Source of the DNA: a virus
Strand: one strand, 5' to 3'
IMG/VR virus record: IMGVR_UViG_3300027834_000018
Coordinates: 1 to 36,239 of that record
Length of the DNA stretch: 36,239 nt
Both the position numbers and the translations under genes were made by a program. This document shows, one piece after another, positions 19,690-28,398 of the stretch (positions within the stretch are counted from its first letter, which is position 1; each line of letters begins with the position of its first letter). A model generated the notes under the pieces. It was given only the letters and a program-made list of their open reading frames with translations, was not told the DNA's origin and did not search any database.

Positions 19690-20940
19690 ATGATTAAACT
19701 TCCGCTAATATTACCACCAGTAACTCCTGTTTATGATCCCGATCATTGTAAACTTTGGCTTCCTACATACAATGGGGATTTGAAAGATCTATCTCCTGAA
19801 GGTAATCATGGAACAGTAGAGGGAGAAGAAGGTTCAGTATTGATAGATGAAGACTGCTCTGATATTTCTGATTGGCAGGATTATGATGCAGTAAATGGAG
19901 TATCTGAAGTAGATCCTGCAGGGCAGTTTAGACTTGATGCTAATGTTGCGGCTGTTGCTTGTAAGGCAGGCAGACGTCGAGACTTTAGCACAACTCCAAG
20001 AATGGAGCTAGAGGTAAAACTTTATCATGATTTAATAGGAACAAATTTTGATGGGGATTGTGTACATATTAGGCTTTTTCATTATGTTACTACAGGGGTT
20101 CGTTTAGAGATAGTTTTTGCTTCAGACGGTCTTTTTATTTATGATGGACTTGCTTATAATGAGGTTGGAACTAACTTGGTTAAGCATGGAGGAAGCGCAG
20201 AATGGCAGACTTGGAAGTTTGTAGTAGACTTTTCTATTCCTGCTTCATCTACAGTAGATGTTTATTTAGAGGGAGTTTTACAGGCTTCTGATGTAGATTG
20301 TAGTTGGATTGATGACTCAGCAAATATATTATTTATTTATCAGTTTGGGTATGTTACTGATAATATGCTTACTCATGTAGATCATATAAAAGTAAGATCT
20401 GAGTCCACAGGTAATGCAAATTGGACTAGCTGGTTAGGTGGAATGGCTCCTCATTATACAGGTATAAATTGTGGAAATGATTCAAGTTTGGATGTGAGTG
20501 AATTAACTATTATGGCATTAGTAAAAATTGAGGACTTGACTAAGACGCAGGTAATTGTAGGTTCTCAGACTGTAAGTTTACAAGGTTGGAATCTTGCATT
20601 TAAAGGAAATTTAAATAATCAACTTAGGTTTAATACTTTTGATGGAGCCGCATCAACAGTGGATTCATCTAATAATGTTATAACTAATAGTTCAAAAATA
20701 TATCTTGTAACTGCTACTTTTGATTCTTCTAAGAATGTAAAATTTTATGTTGATGGAGTATATTATGGAGGTGGTGCTGTAAGCTACGACTTATCTCTTC
20801 CAGCGGCTTTGACTGTAGGAGCCTGGAATGTTGATTACGATACTCTTGAAGGAAACATTCCTTTTATAGCTCTTTATGATCGTGTGTTTTCTCCTGATGA
20901 AATAAATCATTGGTGTAATAGATGGAGTTTGTTATTATAA
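19690..20940 (+). CDS. LamG/concanavalin-like tail or surface protein
   Basis: 416 residues. The start DHCKLWLPTYNGDLKDLSPE GNHG and the C-terminal half (LTIMALVKIED, NQLRFNTFDG, VTATFDSSKNVKFYVDG and LPFIALYDRVFS-like end) match the LamG jelly-roll used in phage adhesins. A second sandwich (about 55-240) is inserted in the middle (LEVKLYHDLIG, YVTDNMLTHVDHIKV). Such proteins bind glycans on the cell surface. Between lysis genes and terminase it is most likely a fibre or capsid-surface adhesin. Confidence 0.7.
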   Translation: MIKLPLILPPVTPVYDPDHCKLWLPTYNGDLKDLSPEGNHGTVEGEEGSVLIDEDCSDISDWQDYDAVNGVSEVDPAGQFRLDANVAAVACKAGRRRDFSTTPRMELEVKLYHDLIGTNFDGDCVHIRLFHYVTTGVRLEIVFASDGLFIYDGLAYNEVGTNLVKHGGSAEWQTWKFVVDFSIPASSTVDVYLEGVLQASDVDCSWIDDSANILFIYQFGYVTDNMLTHVDHIKVRSESTGNANWTSWLGGMAPHYTGINCGNDSSLDVSELTIMALVKIEDLTKTQVIVGSQTVSLQGWNLAFKGNLNNQLRFNTFDGAASTVDSSNNVITNSSKIYLVTATFDSSKNVKFYVDGVYYGGGAVSYDLSLPAALTVGAWNVDYDTLEGNIPFIALYDRVFSPDEINHWCNRWSLLL

Positions 20941-20953
20941 AAGGAGGTTTATT

Positions 20954-21061
20954 ATGAGTAGAGGAAAAGGTTCTTGTGGAGGAACAAGACGAAAAGACGG
21001 TTCTGGTGGAGGGACAGGAAATCGAGGAACTATTAGACAACCTAGACCTAAGAAGAAATAA
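20954..21061 (+). CDS. Small Gly/Arg/Lys-rich protein (35 aa)
   Basis: 35 residues, MSRGKGSCGGTRRKDGSGGG then basic end. An exact AAAGGAGGT lies upstream and the stop is two bases before the terminase start. Short GKG-rich peptides of this kind are found next to terminase genes in phages. Its role is not known; disordered and nucleic-acid binding by composition. Confidence 0.6.
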   Translation: MSRGKGSCGGTRRKDGSGGGTGNRGTIRQPRPKKK

Positions 21062-21063
21062 TA

Positions 21064-22599
21064 ATGGAGACTTTAAAAAACGATATTAAGATTCAAAACA
21101 TCATGGAGCAGGCTTACCTAAGCACTCGTTCGATGTGTAAGTTGTATTTTAAGGATACTTTCTCGGCTCCTTTTTCCTCTCTTCACGATAAAATTTTTGA
21201 GTTAATTGATTCTGGAAAACACAAGATAGCGATTGCCGCTCCAAGAGGGATTGGTAAGACTTCGATTGCTAGAGCAGTTGTAAGCAAGGGGATTCTTTAT
21301 CGAGATGTCAACTTTGTAGTATATGTTTCAAATAGTGCTACTCTTGCTGAGATGCAGACAGAGAATATTAAGAGGGAACTTTTATCTAATCAAATTATAA
21401 GGAAGCTTTTTGGAAGTATTAAATCGAGTGATATTGAAGGAATAGATGACACGTTTAGCAAACTCGCATGGGTGGCCTTTGGAAATACCTTTGTCCTTCC
21501 AAGAGGAAGTGGTCAACAAATTAGGGGATTGAACTGGAGTAATCACAGACCTCAACTTTTGGTTATCGATGATTTAGAGGATAAGGAAGAGATAAGAAAT
21601 GAGGATATAAGAAAGAAGCAGAAGGAGTGGTTCTTTAGTGATGTTCTTAAGACAGAGGATAAATACGGGGAACCCTCGACATTTATCTATATCGATACTA
21701 TCAAGCACGAGGATTCATTACTAGAAACACTTATGGAATCTGATGAGTGGACTACATTAAGACTTAGTATTTGTGATGCAAGTTACAACACAGCAGATCC
21801 TAATTACATGACCACTGAAGAGATTAAGGCTGAGGTTGAAGAGCATCGTAAAAAGGGTTTGATGGATTTGTTTTATATGGAGAGGATGAATATTCCTATC
21901 TCCATCGAAGATGCTGTTTTTAAAGAGGAGCATTTTAAGTATTTCGAAGATCAGGGAAGTCAGTTGATTGTGAAAACTGCTGATGTTTCAGGTGCTTTGG
22001 TAGATGAAACTATTCCTACATCCCGTTTGCTACATGTAACAATAGTTGACCCTGCTAAGACTGTTCAATTACACTCTGCCGAGAGTGCTATAGTTACCTT
22101 GGCCGTTGATAGGGAAAGCCATAAGATTTTTGTGAGGGATATTGAAAATAAGAAAGTACGTCCGGACGAGCTTTATGATATAATGTTCGGGCAGGTTATG
22201 AGATTTAACTCTAGGATTTTAGGAGTTGAAGTAACTTCTCTTCACCAGTTTATTAGTCAACCTATTGAAAATGAGATGAGGATTCGAAGTATTTTTCCTA
22301 TGTATTTAGAACTTAAAGCTGTGGGAAAAAAGGAAGAAAGAATTGCTACTCTTGCACCTTTGTATAAATTAGGTTATATTTATCATAACAAGAATAACTG
22401 TGGCCCACTAGAAGCCCAACTTAGATGGTTCCCTCGTGCAAAATACGCTGATGTTATGGATGCTACTGCTTATATAACTAAGATAATGGATGAATTAGAT
22501 TATTATTTTGATCCTCAAGATATGGATAAAGGCGATCCTGAAGATGAGTTTAAAGAACTTACTTATGAAAAACCTGTAGAAAATTGGAGAAGAATTTAA
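21064..22599 (+). CDS. terL: Terminase large subunit
   Basis: 511 residues. ATPase: Walker A APRGIGKTS at 59-67 and Walker B LLVIDD at 165-170 followed by E172, then a C-terminal RNase H-like nuclease with VTIVDPAKT (about 324-332) and further acids. It powers packaging of phage DNA into proheads and cuts the concatemer. The stop overlaps the next start by one base (TAATG). Assignment is secure by motif and context. Confidence 0.95.
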   Translation: METLKNDIKIQNIMEQAYLSTRSMCKLYFKDTFSAPFSSLHDKIFELIDSGKHKIAIAAPRGIGKTSIARAVVSKGILYRDVNFVVYVSNSATLAEMQTENIKRELLSNQIIRKLFGSIKSSDIEGIDDTFSKLAWVAFGNTFVLPRGSGQQIRGLNWSNHRPQLLVIDDLEDKEEIRNEDIRKKQKEWFFSDVLKTEDKYGEPSTFIYIDTIKHEDSLLETLMESDEWTTLRLSICDASYNTADPNYMTTEEIKAEVEEHRKKGLMDLFYMERMNIPISIEDAVFKEEHFKYFEDQGSQLIVKTADVSGALVDETIPTSRLLHVTIVDPAKTVQLHSAESAIVTLAVDRESHKIFVRDIENKKVRPDELYDIMFGQVMRFNSRILGVEVTSLHQFISQPIENEMRIRSIFPMYLELKAVGKKEERIATLAPLYKLGYIYHNKNNCGPLEAQLRWFPRAKYADVMDATAYITKIMDELDYYFDPQDMDKGDPEDEFKELTYEKPVENWRRI

Positions 22600-23543
22600 T
22601 GGCAGAGAAAGAAGTTTGGATAGGTTCAACAGGTCCTTTTATTTTTGATGATACTGAAACTTATGAGGAAGATGGATCAGGGGAAACCTATCGTGGAATT
22701 AGAACTAATAAAATTTACTTGGATGATACTCCTACTGAGGATGGGGAGGTAATTCGATTAGAGGATCTGAATAGAGTTCTTTTAACTCCTTTAGAAGTTA
22801 CCGATATTGATGATCCTTCCACTGAATTAAATGCTATAGAAGGCAGTTTAAGTACTATGCTTTTGGTCTATGAAGTTGAGGCTACTGCTGATGTGTTTAC
22901 TATCTATGTTTGGGATGATACTAATTCAGCAGGTGAAGATGTTCCTTATGTAGTTGATGGCTCAACTGGATATTGGATAGCTATAGGAGGAAAGTATAAT
23001 AATTTTCTAACTGGCGTTGTTTTAGAAACGTTGTTTAATGCTAATACTATCTTAAAGGCCGACTCTGATGATATTCCCTTAGCTTTAACTGTTGGAGCTA
23101 GTACTATTGTTGGTAGGAAGGCGACTGGAAATATAGTTGCTTTGACGAAGACCGAGACATTGGCGATTTTGAATGTAGAAGACGGTGCTGACGTAACTGA
23201 TGAAGATAATGTAGCTGATGCAGGTGCAGTTGTTAATTCAGAAGCTACAGCTACAGCTCATGATTATGCAGGTGGCCATGCTGATTGGGTACTATCTTCT
23301 ACAGAAGGAAATACAAATATTTTAAGGGTTTGGAATAGTGATGCAGCTGTTAATATTATACCTCCTAATGTGGCAAATAAGACCTATATAATATGCAACA
23401 AATGTGGGTATAATGCAGTAGTTAAAAAATCTGGTGGTGTGGGAGTTACGATTGCAACTCTTAGAACTGCTATAGTTCGACGAAGTGGATCTGGTGAAAC
23501 TGATGATTATGCGAGAGTTACTCCTGATGTGGCCTATCTTTAA
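22599..23543 (+). CDS. Fibre-like/baseplate virion protein
   Basis: 314 residues from the ATG overlapping the terminase stop (an upstream in-frame start has no ribosome binding site). The middle holds a recurrent tail-fibre module (STIVGRKATGNIVALT, then LNVEDGADVTDEDNVADAGA) and the C-terminus a beta-rich end (NILRVWNSDAAVNIIPP). No enzyme motif. Likely a fibre or appendage subunit. Confidence 0.65.
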   Translation: MAEKEVWIGSTGPFIFDDTETYEEDGSGETYRGIRTNKIYLDDTPTEDGEVIRLEDLNRVLLTPLEVTDIDDPSTELNAIEGSLSTMLLVYEVEATADVFTIYVWDDTNSAGEDVPYVVDGSTGYWIAIGGKYNNFLTGVVLETLFNANTILKADSDDIPLALTVGASTIVGRKATGNIVALTKTETLAILNVEDGADVTDEDNVADAGAVVNSEATATAHDYAGGHADWVLSSTEGNTNILRVWNSDAAVNIIPPNVANKTYIICNKCGYNAVVKKSGGVGVTIATLRTAIVRRSGSGETDDYARVTPDVAYL

Positions 23544-23555
23544 GCGGAGATATAA

Positions 23556-23849
23556 ATGACTAAAAACCTTAGTGATGATTTTACTTGGAAACATTTAGTA
23601 GCATTAATAGGAATCTTAACTCTTTTTACTTCGACAGGAGTTTCACTTGCTGGATATTTGAGAAGTAAGGCAGATCAAACTGATTTAATAAGGGTTGAAA
23701 AACAAAGTGTTTTAAGAGATACAGTTATTAAGGAAGATTTAAAAGATCATGTTGCAAGAGTAGAAGGTCAAATTAAGGAGATTAGAAAAACTGTAACTAG
23801 TCAAATGGATAAGGGATTTGATAGAATTATAAAAGCAATTAATAAATGA
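23556..23849 (+). CDS. Membrane protein with coiled-coil tail
   Basis: 97 residues. One predicted membrane helix at about 13-36 (LVALIGILTLFTSTGVSLAG) and a long charged helical tail to the end (RVEGQIKEIRKTVTSQMDKG). The arrangement is like inner-membrane spanins or XhlA-type lysis accessory proteins, so it could pair with the lipoprotein at 19409. Alternatively a virion assembly membrane protein. Confidence 0.6.
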   Translation: MTKNLSDDFTWKHLVALIGILTLFTSTGVSLAGYLRSKADQTDLIRVEKQSVLRDTVIKEDLKDHVARVEGQIKEIRKTVTSQMDKGFDRIIKAINK

Positions 23850-23859
23850 GGTAAATTAA

Positions 23860-25791
23860 ATGCCTTCAGTAATACAAGGAAATCCAAATGCTTCAATTGA
23901 TTCTTCTTTTTTAGAGAAGGATTTAGGATATGACTATCCCTATGAATTGAATTTAAAACCAGGATCAAAACTGCATAGTAAGATTAAAGATGAGGTTCTT
24001 AAAAGAGCGAGGGAGAGTAGTGATCTTATTTCTAATAGAATTGAATCATGGAACGAGTCAGAAAGAGTGATGACTGCTTATATAGATCTTTCTGATGAGG
24101 AGAAGAAGATTAAAAGTGCCGATTCTAGAAAGCCAGTTTCTATTGTCTTTCCCTATACTTATGTTATTATAGAAACTATCTTGACCTACTTAACAATGGC
24201 TTTTCTTAATGATCCTATTTTTAGATACAAAGGAAGATCACCTGAGGATACTCTTGGAACTATTATGTTGGAGAAACTTATCCAAAATCAATGTAGCTTT
24301 TTTAAAGTTCCTTTGGCCTTACATACTTTTTTACGAGATTCATTAGTTTATGGAATTGGGGCTGGAGCGCCTGTATGGGAAAAGAAGACAGGGATGGTAG
24401 TTAAGGAAGATAAAACTGGATTTATGAGTTATTTTAAGGGACATGGAAATAAGGTTTATGAAGAGGAGGTTATTTATGAGGGAAATAAATTAGAGAATGT
24501 AGACCCTTATCTATACCTTCCTGATTCAAGAGTTCCTTCTCATAAACTTCAGGATGGTGAATATGTGGGATGGATACATCCTACTTCTAGAATAACTTTG
24601 TTGAGGGATGAGAAGTTAGAAAATGATATTTTCAATGCGAAGTATTTAAAAGGAGTTCAAAGAAAGAGAAATTCTATTTATACTGTTGGAGAGTCTATTA
24701 GGAATAAAAAGACAGGAATGAATAATTATAGATACTTGAATGATTCTGTTAGTAATCCTATTGATGTTATTTATATGTATGTAGATCTGATTCCTAAGGA
24801 ATGGGAATTAGGAAAGAGTGAAAATCCTGAAAAATGGTTGTTTGGATTGGCTAATGATGAGATAGTAATTAAAGCAAAGAAGTTAGGATTGGCTCATGGG
24901 ATGTATCCGATTGTTACGATATCCCCGGATTATGATGGTTATTCTGTTTTACCTTTAGCAAAAACTGAGGTTTTGTATGGTTTACAGGGAGTTTTGGATT
25001 TTTTATTTAATACGCATATAGAAAATGTTAGAAAATCTATTAATGATATGCTAATAGTTGATCCTTATCTAATTAATATTGGTGATCTTAAGGATCCACA
25101 AGCAGGAAAACTTATAAGAATGCGTCGTCCTGCTTGGGGAAAGGGGGTGAAAGATGCTGTTCAACAATTGAGAGTAGATGATATAACTAGATCAAATATT
25201 GCAGATACTTCTACTATCGTCCAGTGGATGCAAAAAGTAGGAGGGGCTGATGAGAGTATGATGGGAGCACTTCGTCAAGGAGGGCCTGAAAGATTAACAG
25301 GACAGGAATTTCAAGGAACAAGATCGGGAGCGATTGGAAGATTAGAGAGACTTGCAAAAGTAATTAGTATGCAAGGGTTCCACGATTTGGGATATATGTT
25401 TGCTAGTCATACTCAACAGTTAGCAAGTCAGGAGACTTATGTAGATACTATTGGAAGATGGCAGGAGGACTTAGAACCTATTTATGGAAGTGCTCCGAGG
25501 ATGAAGGTTACTCCTTGGGATTTGCTGATTAACTTCGATTTGGATATTAAGGATGGAAGTATTCCTGATGGAGATTCTAAAGCATGGATTAGGTTATATG
25601 ATATCCTGGCCAAGAATCCTGCAGTTGGAGGTAAATTTAACATGGTCAAGGTCTTTGAACATATAGCTCAGATTATGGGAGCTAAGAATGTACAGGACTT
25701 TAAAATTAACCCCAAAGCAATACCTGATGAGATGGTTCGAGATGAGGTTCAGAAAGGAAATGTTGTTCCTATGGGGGAATTTTCACCATAG
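23860..25791 (+). CDS. Portal protein
   Basis: 643 residues of the podovirus-type portal: helical start with conserved RKPVSIVFPYTYVIIETIL, LRDSLVYGIGAGAPVWEK, core with GLAHGMYPIVTISPDYDGYS, and a wing region with RLTGQEFQGTRSGAIGRLER. The portal forms the dodecameric ring through which DNA passes. The C-terminal VVPMGEFSP and the TAG stop are encoded by palindrome copy 7, so the repeat replaced the natural tail. It is 18 bases or less from the next gene. Confidence 0.9.
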   Translation: MPSVIQGNPNASIDSSFLEKDLGYDYPYELNLKPGSKLHSKIKDEVLKRARESSDLISNRIESWNESERVMTAYIDLSDEEKKIKSADSRKPVSIVFPYTYVIIETILTYLTMAFLNDPIFRYKGRSPEDTLGTIMLEKLIQNQCSFFKVPLALHTFLRDSLVYGIGAGAPVWEKKTGMVVKEDKTGFMSYFKGHGNKVYEEEVIYEGNKLENVDPYLYLPDSRVPSHKLQDGEYVGWIHPTSRITLLRDEKLENDIFNAKYLKGVQRKRNSIYTVGESIRNKKTGMNNYRYLNDSVSNPIDVIYMYVDLIPKEWELGKSENPEKWLFGLANDEIVIKAKKLGLAHGMYPIVTISPDYDGYSVLPLAKTEVLYGLQGVLDFLFNTHIENVRKSINDMLIVDPYLINIGDLKDPQAGKLIRMRRPAWGKGVKDAVQQLRVDDITRSNIADTSTIVQWMQKVGGADESMMGALRQGGPERLTGQEFQGTRSGAIGRLERLAKVISMQGFHDLGYMFASHTQQLASQETYVDTIGRWQEDLEPIYGSAPRMKVTPWDLLINFDLDIKDGSIPDGDSKAWIRLYDILAKNPAVGGKFNMVKVFEHIAQIMGAKNVQDFKINPKAIPDEMVRDEVQKGNVVPMGEFSP

Positions 25792-25792
25792 A
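25768..25792. repeat. 25-bp palindromic element, copy 7 (inside the portal 3' end)
   Basis: CCTATGGGGGAATTTTCACC then ATAGA: arms pair with one G-A mismatch and one G-U. It overlaps the last codons and stop of the portal gene. Same family as copies 1-6 and 8. Confidence 0.65.
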
Positions 25793-25805
25793 AGAAAGGA
25801 TGGAT

Positions 25806-26060
25806 ATGCTTTATAAAAGTAGTGTAAGAAAGATTGAGGATTTTATTGAAAGTGTTATTTGGAAAGATTTTGAACTTGAGTTACATTTATGGTTAAATGA
25901 TGTAAGGAATAGCTTAGAAGATCCAAAAGGAGAGCTAGATTTATATGAGGTGAAGAAACTTCAGGGATGTGCTGAGGCAATTAGAAATGTTTTAGATCTT
26001 CCTGAAACAATTATTAAAAATATAATTATAGAATTAGAAGAGGAGAAAAAAGATGAGTAA
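25806..26060 (+). CDS. Small helical protein between portal and scaffold
   Basis: 84 residues from ATG 25806 (an ATG at 25800 is too close to the ribosome binding site). All-helical, acidic: IEDFIESVIWKDFELELHLW, CAEAIRNVLDLPETI. Small phage proteins of this build often sit between portal and scaffold and are head-assembly chaperones; this is inference. Overlaps the scaffold gene by 8 bases. Confidence 0.65.
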   Translation: MLYKSSVRKIEDFIESVIWKDFELELHLWLNDVRNSLEDPKGELDLYEVKKLQGCAEAIRNVLDLPETIIKNIIIELEEEKKDE

Positions 26061-26976
26061 GGAAGAAGCATTGTCTAAAGAGATAGATGAAATGCTAGGA
26101 GATATGATTATAGACTCTGAATCAAAACCTCCGTCTGAAGAGGTGCCTGCCTCTGATGAAAAAGAGCTTGAAGAGAAAAAACTTGAAGAGGAAGAGAAAG
26201 AGGAAACTTCTGAGGAAGAGGCTTCTAAAGAAATACCTTTAAAGAAAGAGGATGATGATGAGGAACCTCCTCCAAAGGTAGATGAAGAACCTCTTGCAGA
26301 AGAAGAAACTTTTACTGTAGAAGAACTTCAAGCTAGAATAAAGAAACTTACTGAAAGAGTCGAAGAACTTACACCTAGTCAATTTGAAGAGTTGCCTAAG
26401 CCTAAAAAGGAACCTAAAAAAGATGAACCTAAAAAAGATGAGGATGATCAAGAGGTTTCTGATAAATTAGTTCCTGTTAAAGAATTTGATAAAAATGTTG
26501 ATTTTTTAGGAGAGGCTACAGTAGATGATTTAATTGATGATAGGGAATTGTTCAACGGTGTTTTGAATAGTGTTTTTGCAAACGCTGTGGAAACATCTAA
26601 AAATCTGATTTTTGAGAAAGTTCTTTTATCAATCCCTGAGATTGTTACTGGACATATTAGTAGACAGGCAACTATAGGAAAACTAGTTGGGGATTTTTAT
26701 GATGCTAACAAGGATTTAGTCTCAGTCAAAAGAACTGTGGGCGCTGTAGCAAATAATTTACATGCTGAGAACCCGGACTGGAAAGTTGATGAGGTATTTA
26801 ACAAAGCAGCTGAGAAAACTAGAGAAGTATTAGGTTTGAAAAAACCTGTTGAAAAGATAGAAAATAAAGAATTTAGTGAAGACCCTGCTTTTGTAGGTTC
26901 AAAGAGTGGAAAACCTCCTACACGAAAAAGTTTGGGGACTCTTCAAGATGAGATAGATGATTTTATTAATGAATAG
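26053..26976 (+). CDS. Capsid scaffolding protein
   Basis: 307 residues. Residues 1-150 are disordered and extremely charged (runs of Glu, Lys and Pro), residues 90-108 a coiled-coil stretch (VEELQARIKKLTERVEEL), and the C-terminal half folded helices (FLGEATVDDLIDDRELFNGV, then a basic KPPTRKSLGTL). Acidic, repetitive proteins directly before decoration and capsid genes are typical scaffolds that guide prohead assembly and leave. GAGGAATTAAAAATG-like spacing to the next gene follows its TAG stop. Confidence 0.8.
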   Translation: MSKEEALSKEIDEMLGDMIIDSESKPPSEEVPASDEKELEEKKLEEEEKEETSEEEASKEIPLKKEDDDEEPPPKVDEEPLAEEETFTVEELQARIKKLTERVEELTPSQFEELPKPKKEPKKDEPKKDEDDQEVSDKLVPVKEFDKNVDFLGEATVDDLIDDRELFNGVLNSVFANAVETSKNLIFEKVLLSIPEIVTGHISRQATIGKLVGDFYDANKDLVSVKRTVGAVANNLHAENPDWKVDEVFNKAAEKTREVLGLKKPVEKIENKEFSEDPAFVGSKSGKPPTRKSLGTLQDEIDDFINE

Positions 26977-26988
26977 GAGGAATTAAAA

Positions 26989-27360
26989 ATGAGTCTTGAG
27001 AGACGAGATGTGGGATTAGGGAGTATAGGATTAGGTGATCAACGTTCTAGTGGCACACTGACACAGAATGGAAAAACTGTGTTTGCTACTGAATCCTTTA
27101 GTATGGACATTAATGATCAGGTTGTTAGAGCAGTTACTGGAGCTGTTCTGGATGTTACTGTGACTCTTCCATCTGTTATGGAAGCTGCTGGCAGAATTTT
27201 CTCTATTAGTCTTATTACTGACGGTGGAAAAGATGTAATAATTCAGGATAAAGATGATGATGCCGCTCTTACCGATATTACTTTAGATACCGCTAATGAC
27301 TATGCTATACTCTATTCTGACGGATATGTTTGGCGAGAGTTTGCTAGTGAAAAAGCATAA
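26989..27360 (+). CDS. Putative head decoration protein
   Basis: 123 residues, beta-rich: TLTQNGKTVFATESFSMDIN, VTVTLPSVMEAAGRIFSISL, then GGKDVIIQDKDDDAALTDIT. The pattern of an N-terminal arm and a compact sandwich recalls phage head-decoration or capsid-stabilising proteins. GGAGGAATTAAAA precedes the ATG and the next gene follows after 15 bases. Confidence 0.6.
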   Translation: MSLERRDVGLGSIGLGDQRSSGTLTQNGKTVFATESFSMDINDQVVRAVTGAVLDVTVTLPSVMEAAGRIFSISLITDGGKDVIIQDKDDDAALTDITLDTANDYAILYSDGYVWREFASEKA

Positions 27361-27375
27361 TAGGAGGTAATAATA

Positions 27376-28377
27376 ATGTGGATAGGAGATCTAATAAAAG
27401 CAGGAATAAGTTCTGATGGTAAGAATGTAGATTTTTTTAGAGGTACGCTTACTGTCGCTGGAACTCCTGTGGTTGGTACGGTATTTGGAAATGCGTGGTA
27501 TGTTGACTATAGAAATGGAGTTGATACACATAACGGTAAAACTAGAGATAAAGCCTTTAAAACTTTTAGTGCAGCAATAGCTGCGTGTGCATCTAATAAT
27601 AATGACGTGATTTACATAGATGGTGATTCGACTGTGGTTGAAACTGCTATGGTGGAGTTGACTAAAAATAGAGTTCATGTTATGGGATGTAATGGGCCTT
27701 TAGGTCATTATGGGGCTGGAGCTAAAATTAGTTGTACTCTTGATTCTGGTGCAACTAATATTGCAACGTTTAAGAATACAGGTGTAAGGAATACTTTCAC
27801 AGGTATTAAATTCATAAATGCTAATACTGTTGCAGAGGGTTTGTATAGTGTAGCTGAAGGTGGTGAGTATTCTCGATACTTTGGATGTGAGATGTATAAA
27901 TCAACTGATCTTGATGAAACTGCAGCAGCTGAGCTTTTGCTTAATGGTGATAGTGCAATGTTTTATGGTTGTACTCTTGGTTCATTAGCTAACATCATTG
28001 CTGATAATAAAATTAGGCCAAATGTTTTACTGACACGGGAAACAATTACTGGTAAGGTTTGTCGAGATTCTTACTTTGGAGATTGTTTATTCTTTAGTAA
28101 AGCAGGTGGAACTGAACATGTATCAGTTTATGGTGCTAATGCTAATGATGTCGAGAGATTGTTAATGTTAAAAGATTGTTCATTTATAAATAACCCACTA
28201 TCAGCCGCAACGCCTGCTCATGCTGTAGGATTTGGAGCCGCACAGACTCAGGGAGCCGTCTTTTTGAAAGGCTGTTCTTCGGTAGATCATACTGTTATGG
28301 CTCAGGCAGCAGTTGGAATCTATGTTGATGGAGCAGTTCCAGGATTTGCTACTAGTGGTGTTTCTGTATTATCATAA
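27376..28377 (+). CDS. Right-handed beta-helix structural protein
   Basis: 333 residues. NAWYVDYRNGVDTHNGKTRD then KAFKTFSAAIAACASNNNDV is the entry of a parallel beta-helix (pectate-lyase-like), followed by repeated strands (GVRNTFTGIKFINANT, YFGCEMYKS, AMFYGCTLG, RDSYFGDCLFF, LMLKDCSFIN, AVFLKGCSSVD). Located between decoration and capsid genes, it is likely on the head surface; a depolymerase role cannot be excluded. TAGGAGGTAATAATAATG start. Confidence 0.7.
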   Translation: MWIGDLIKAGISSDGKNVDFFRGTLTVAGTPVVGTVFGNAWYVDYRNGVDTHNGKTRDKAFKTFSAAIAACASNNNDVIYIDGDSTVVETAMVELTKNRVHVMGCNGPLGHYGAGAKISCTLDSGATNIATFKNTGVRNTFTGIKFINANTVAEGLYSVAEGGEYSRYFGCEMYKSTDLDETAAAELLLNGDSAMFYGCTLGSLANIIADNKIRPNVLLTRETITGKVCRDSYFGDCLFFSKAGGTEHVSVYGANANDVERLLMLKDCSFINNPLSAATPAHAVGFGAAQTQGAVFLKGCSSVDHTVMAQAAVGIYVDGAVPGFATSGVSVLS

Positions 28378-28398
28378 ATTATTTAGGAGGTAAATATA

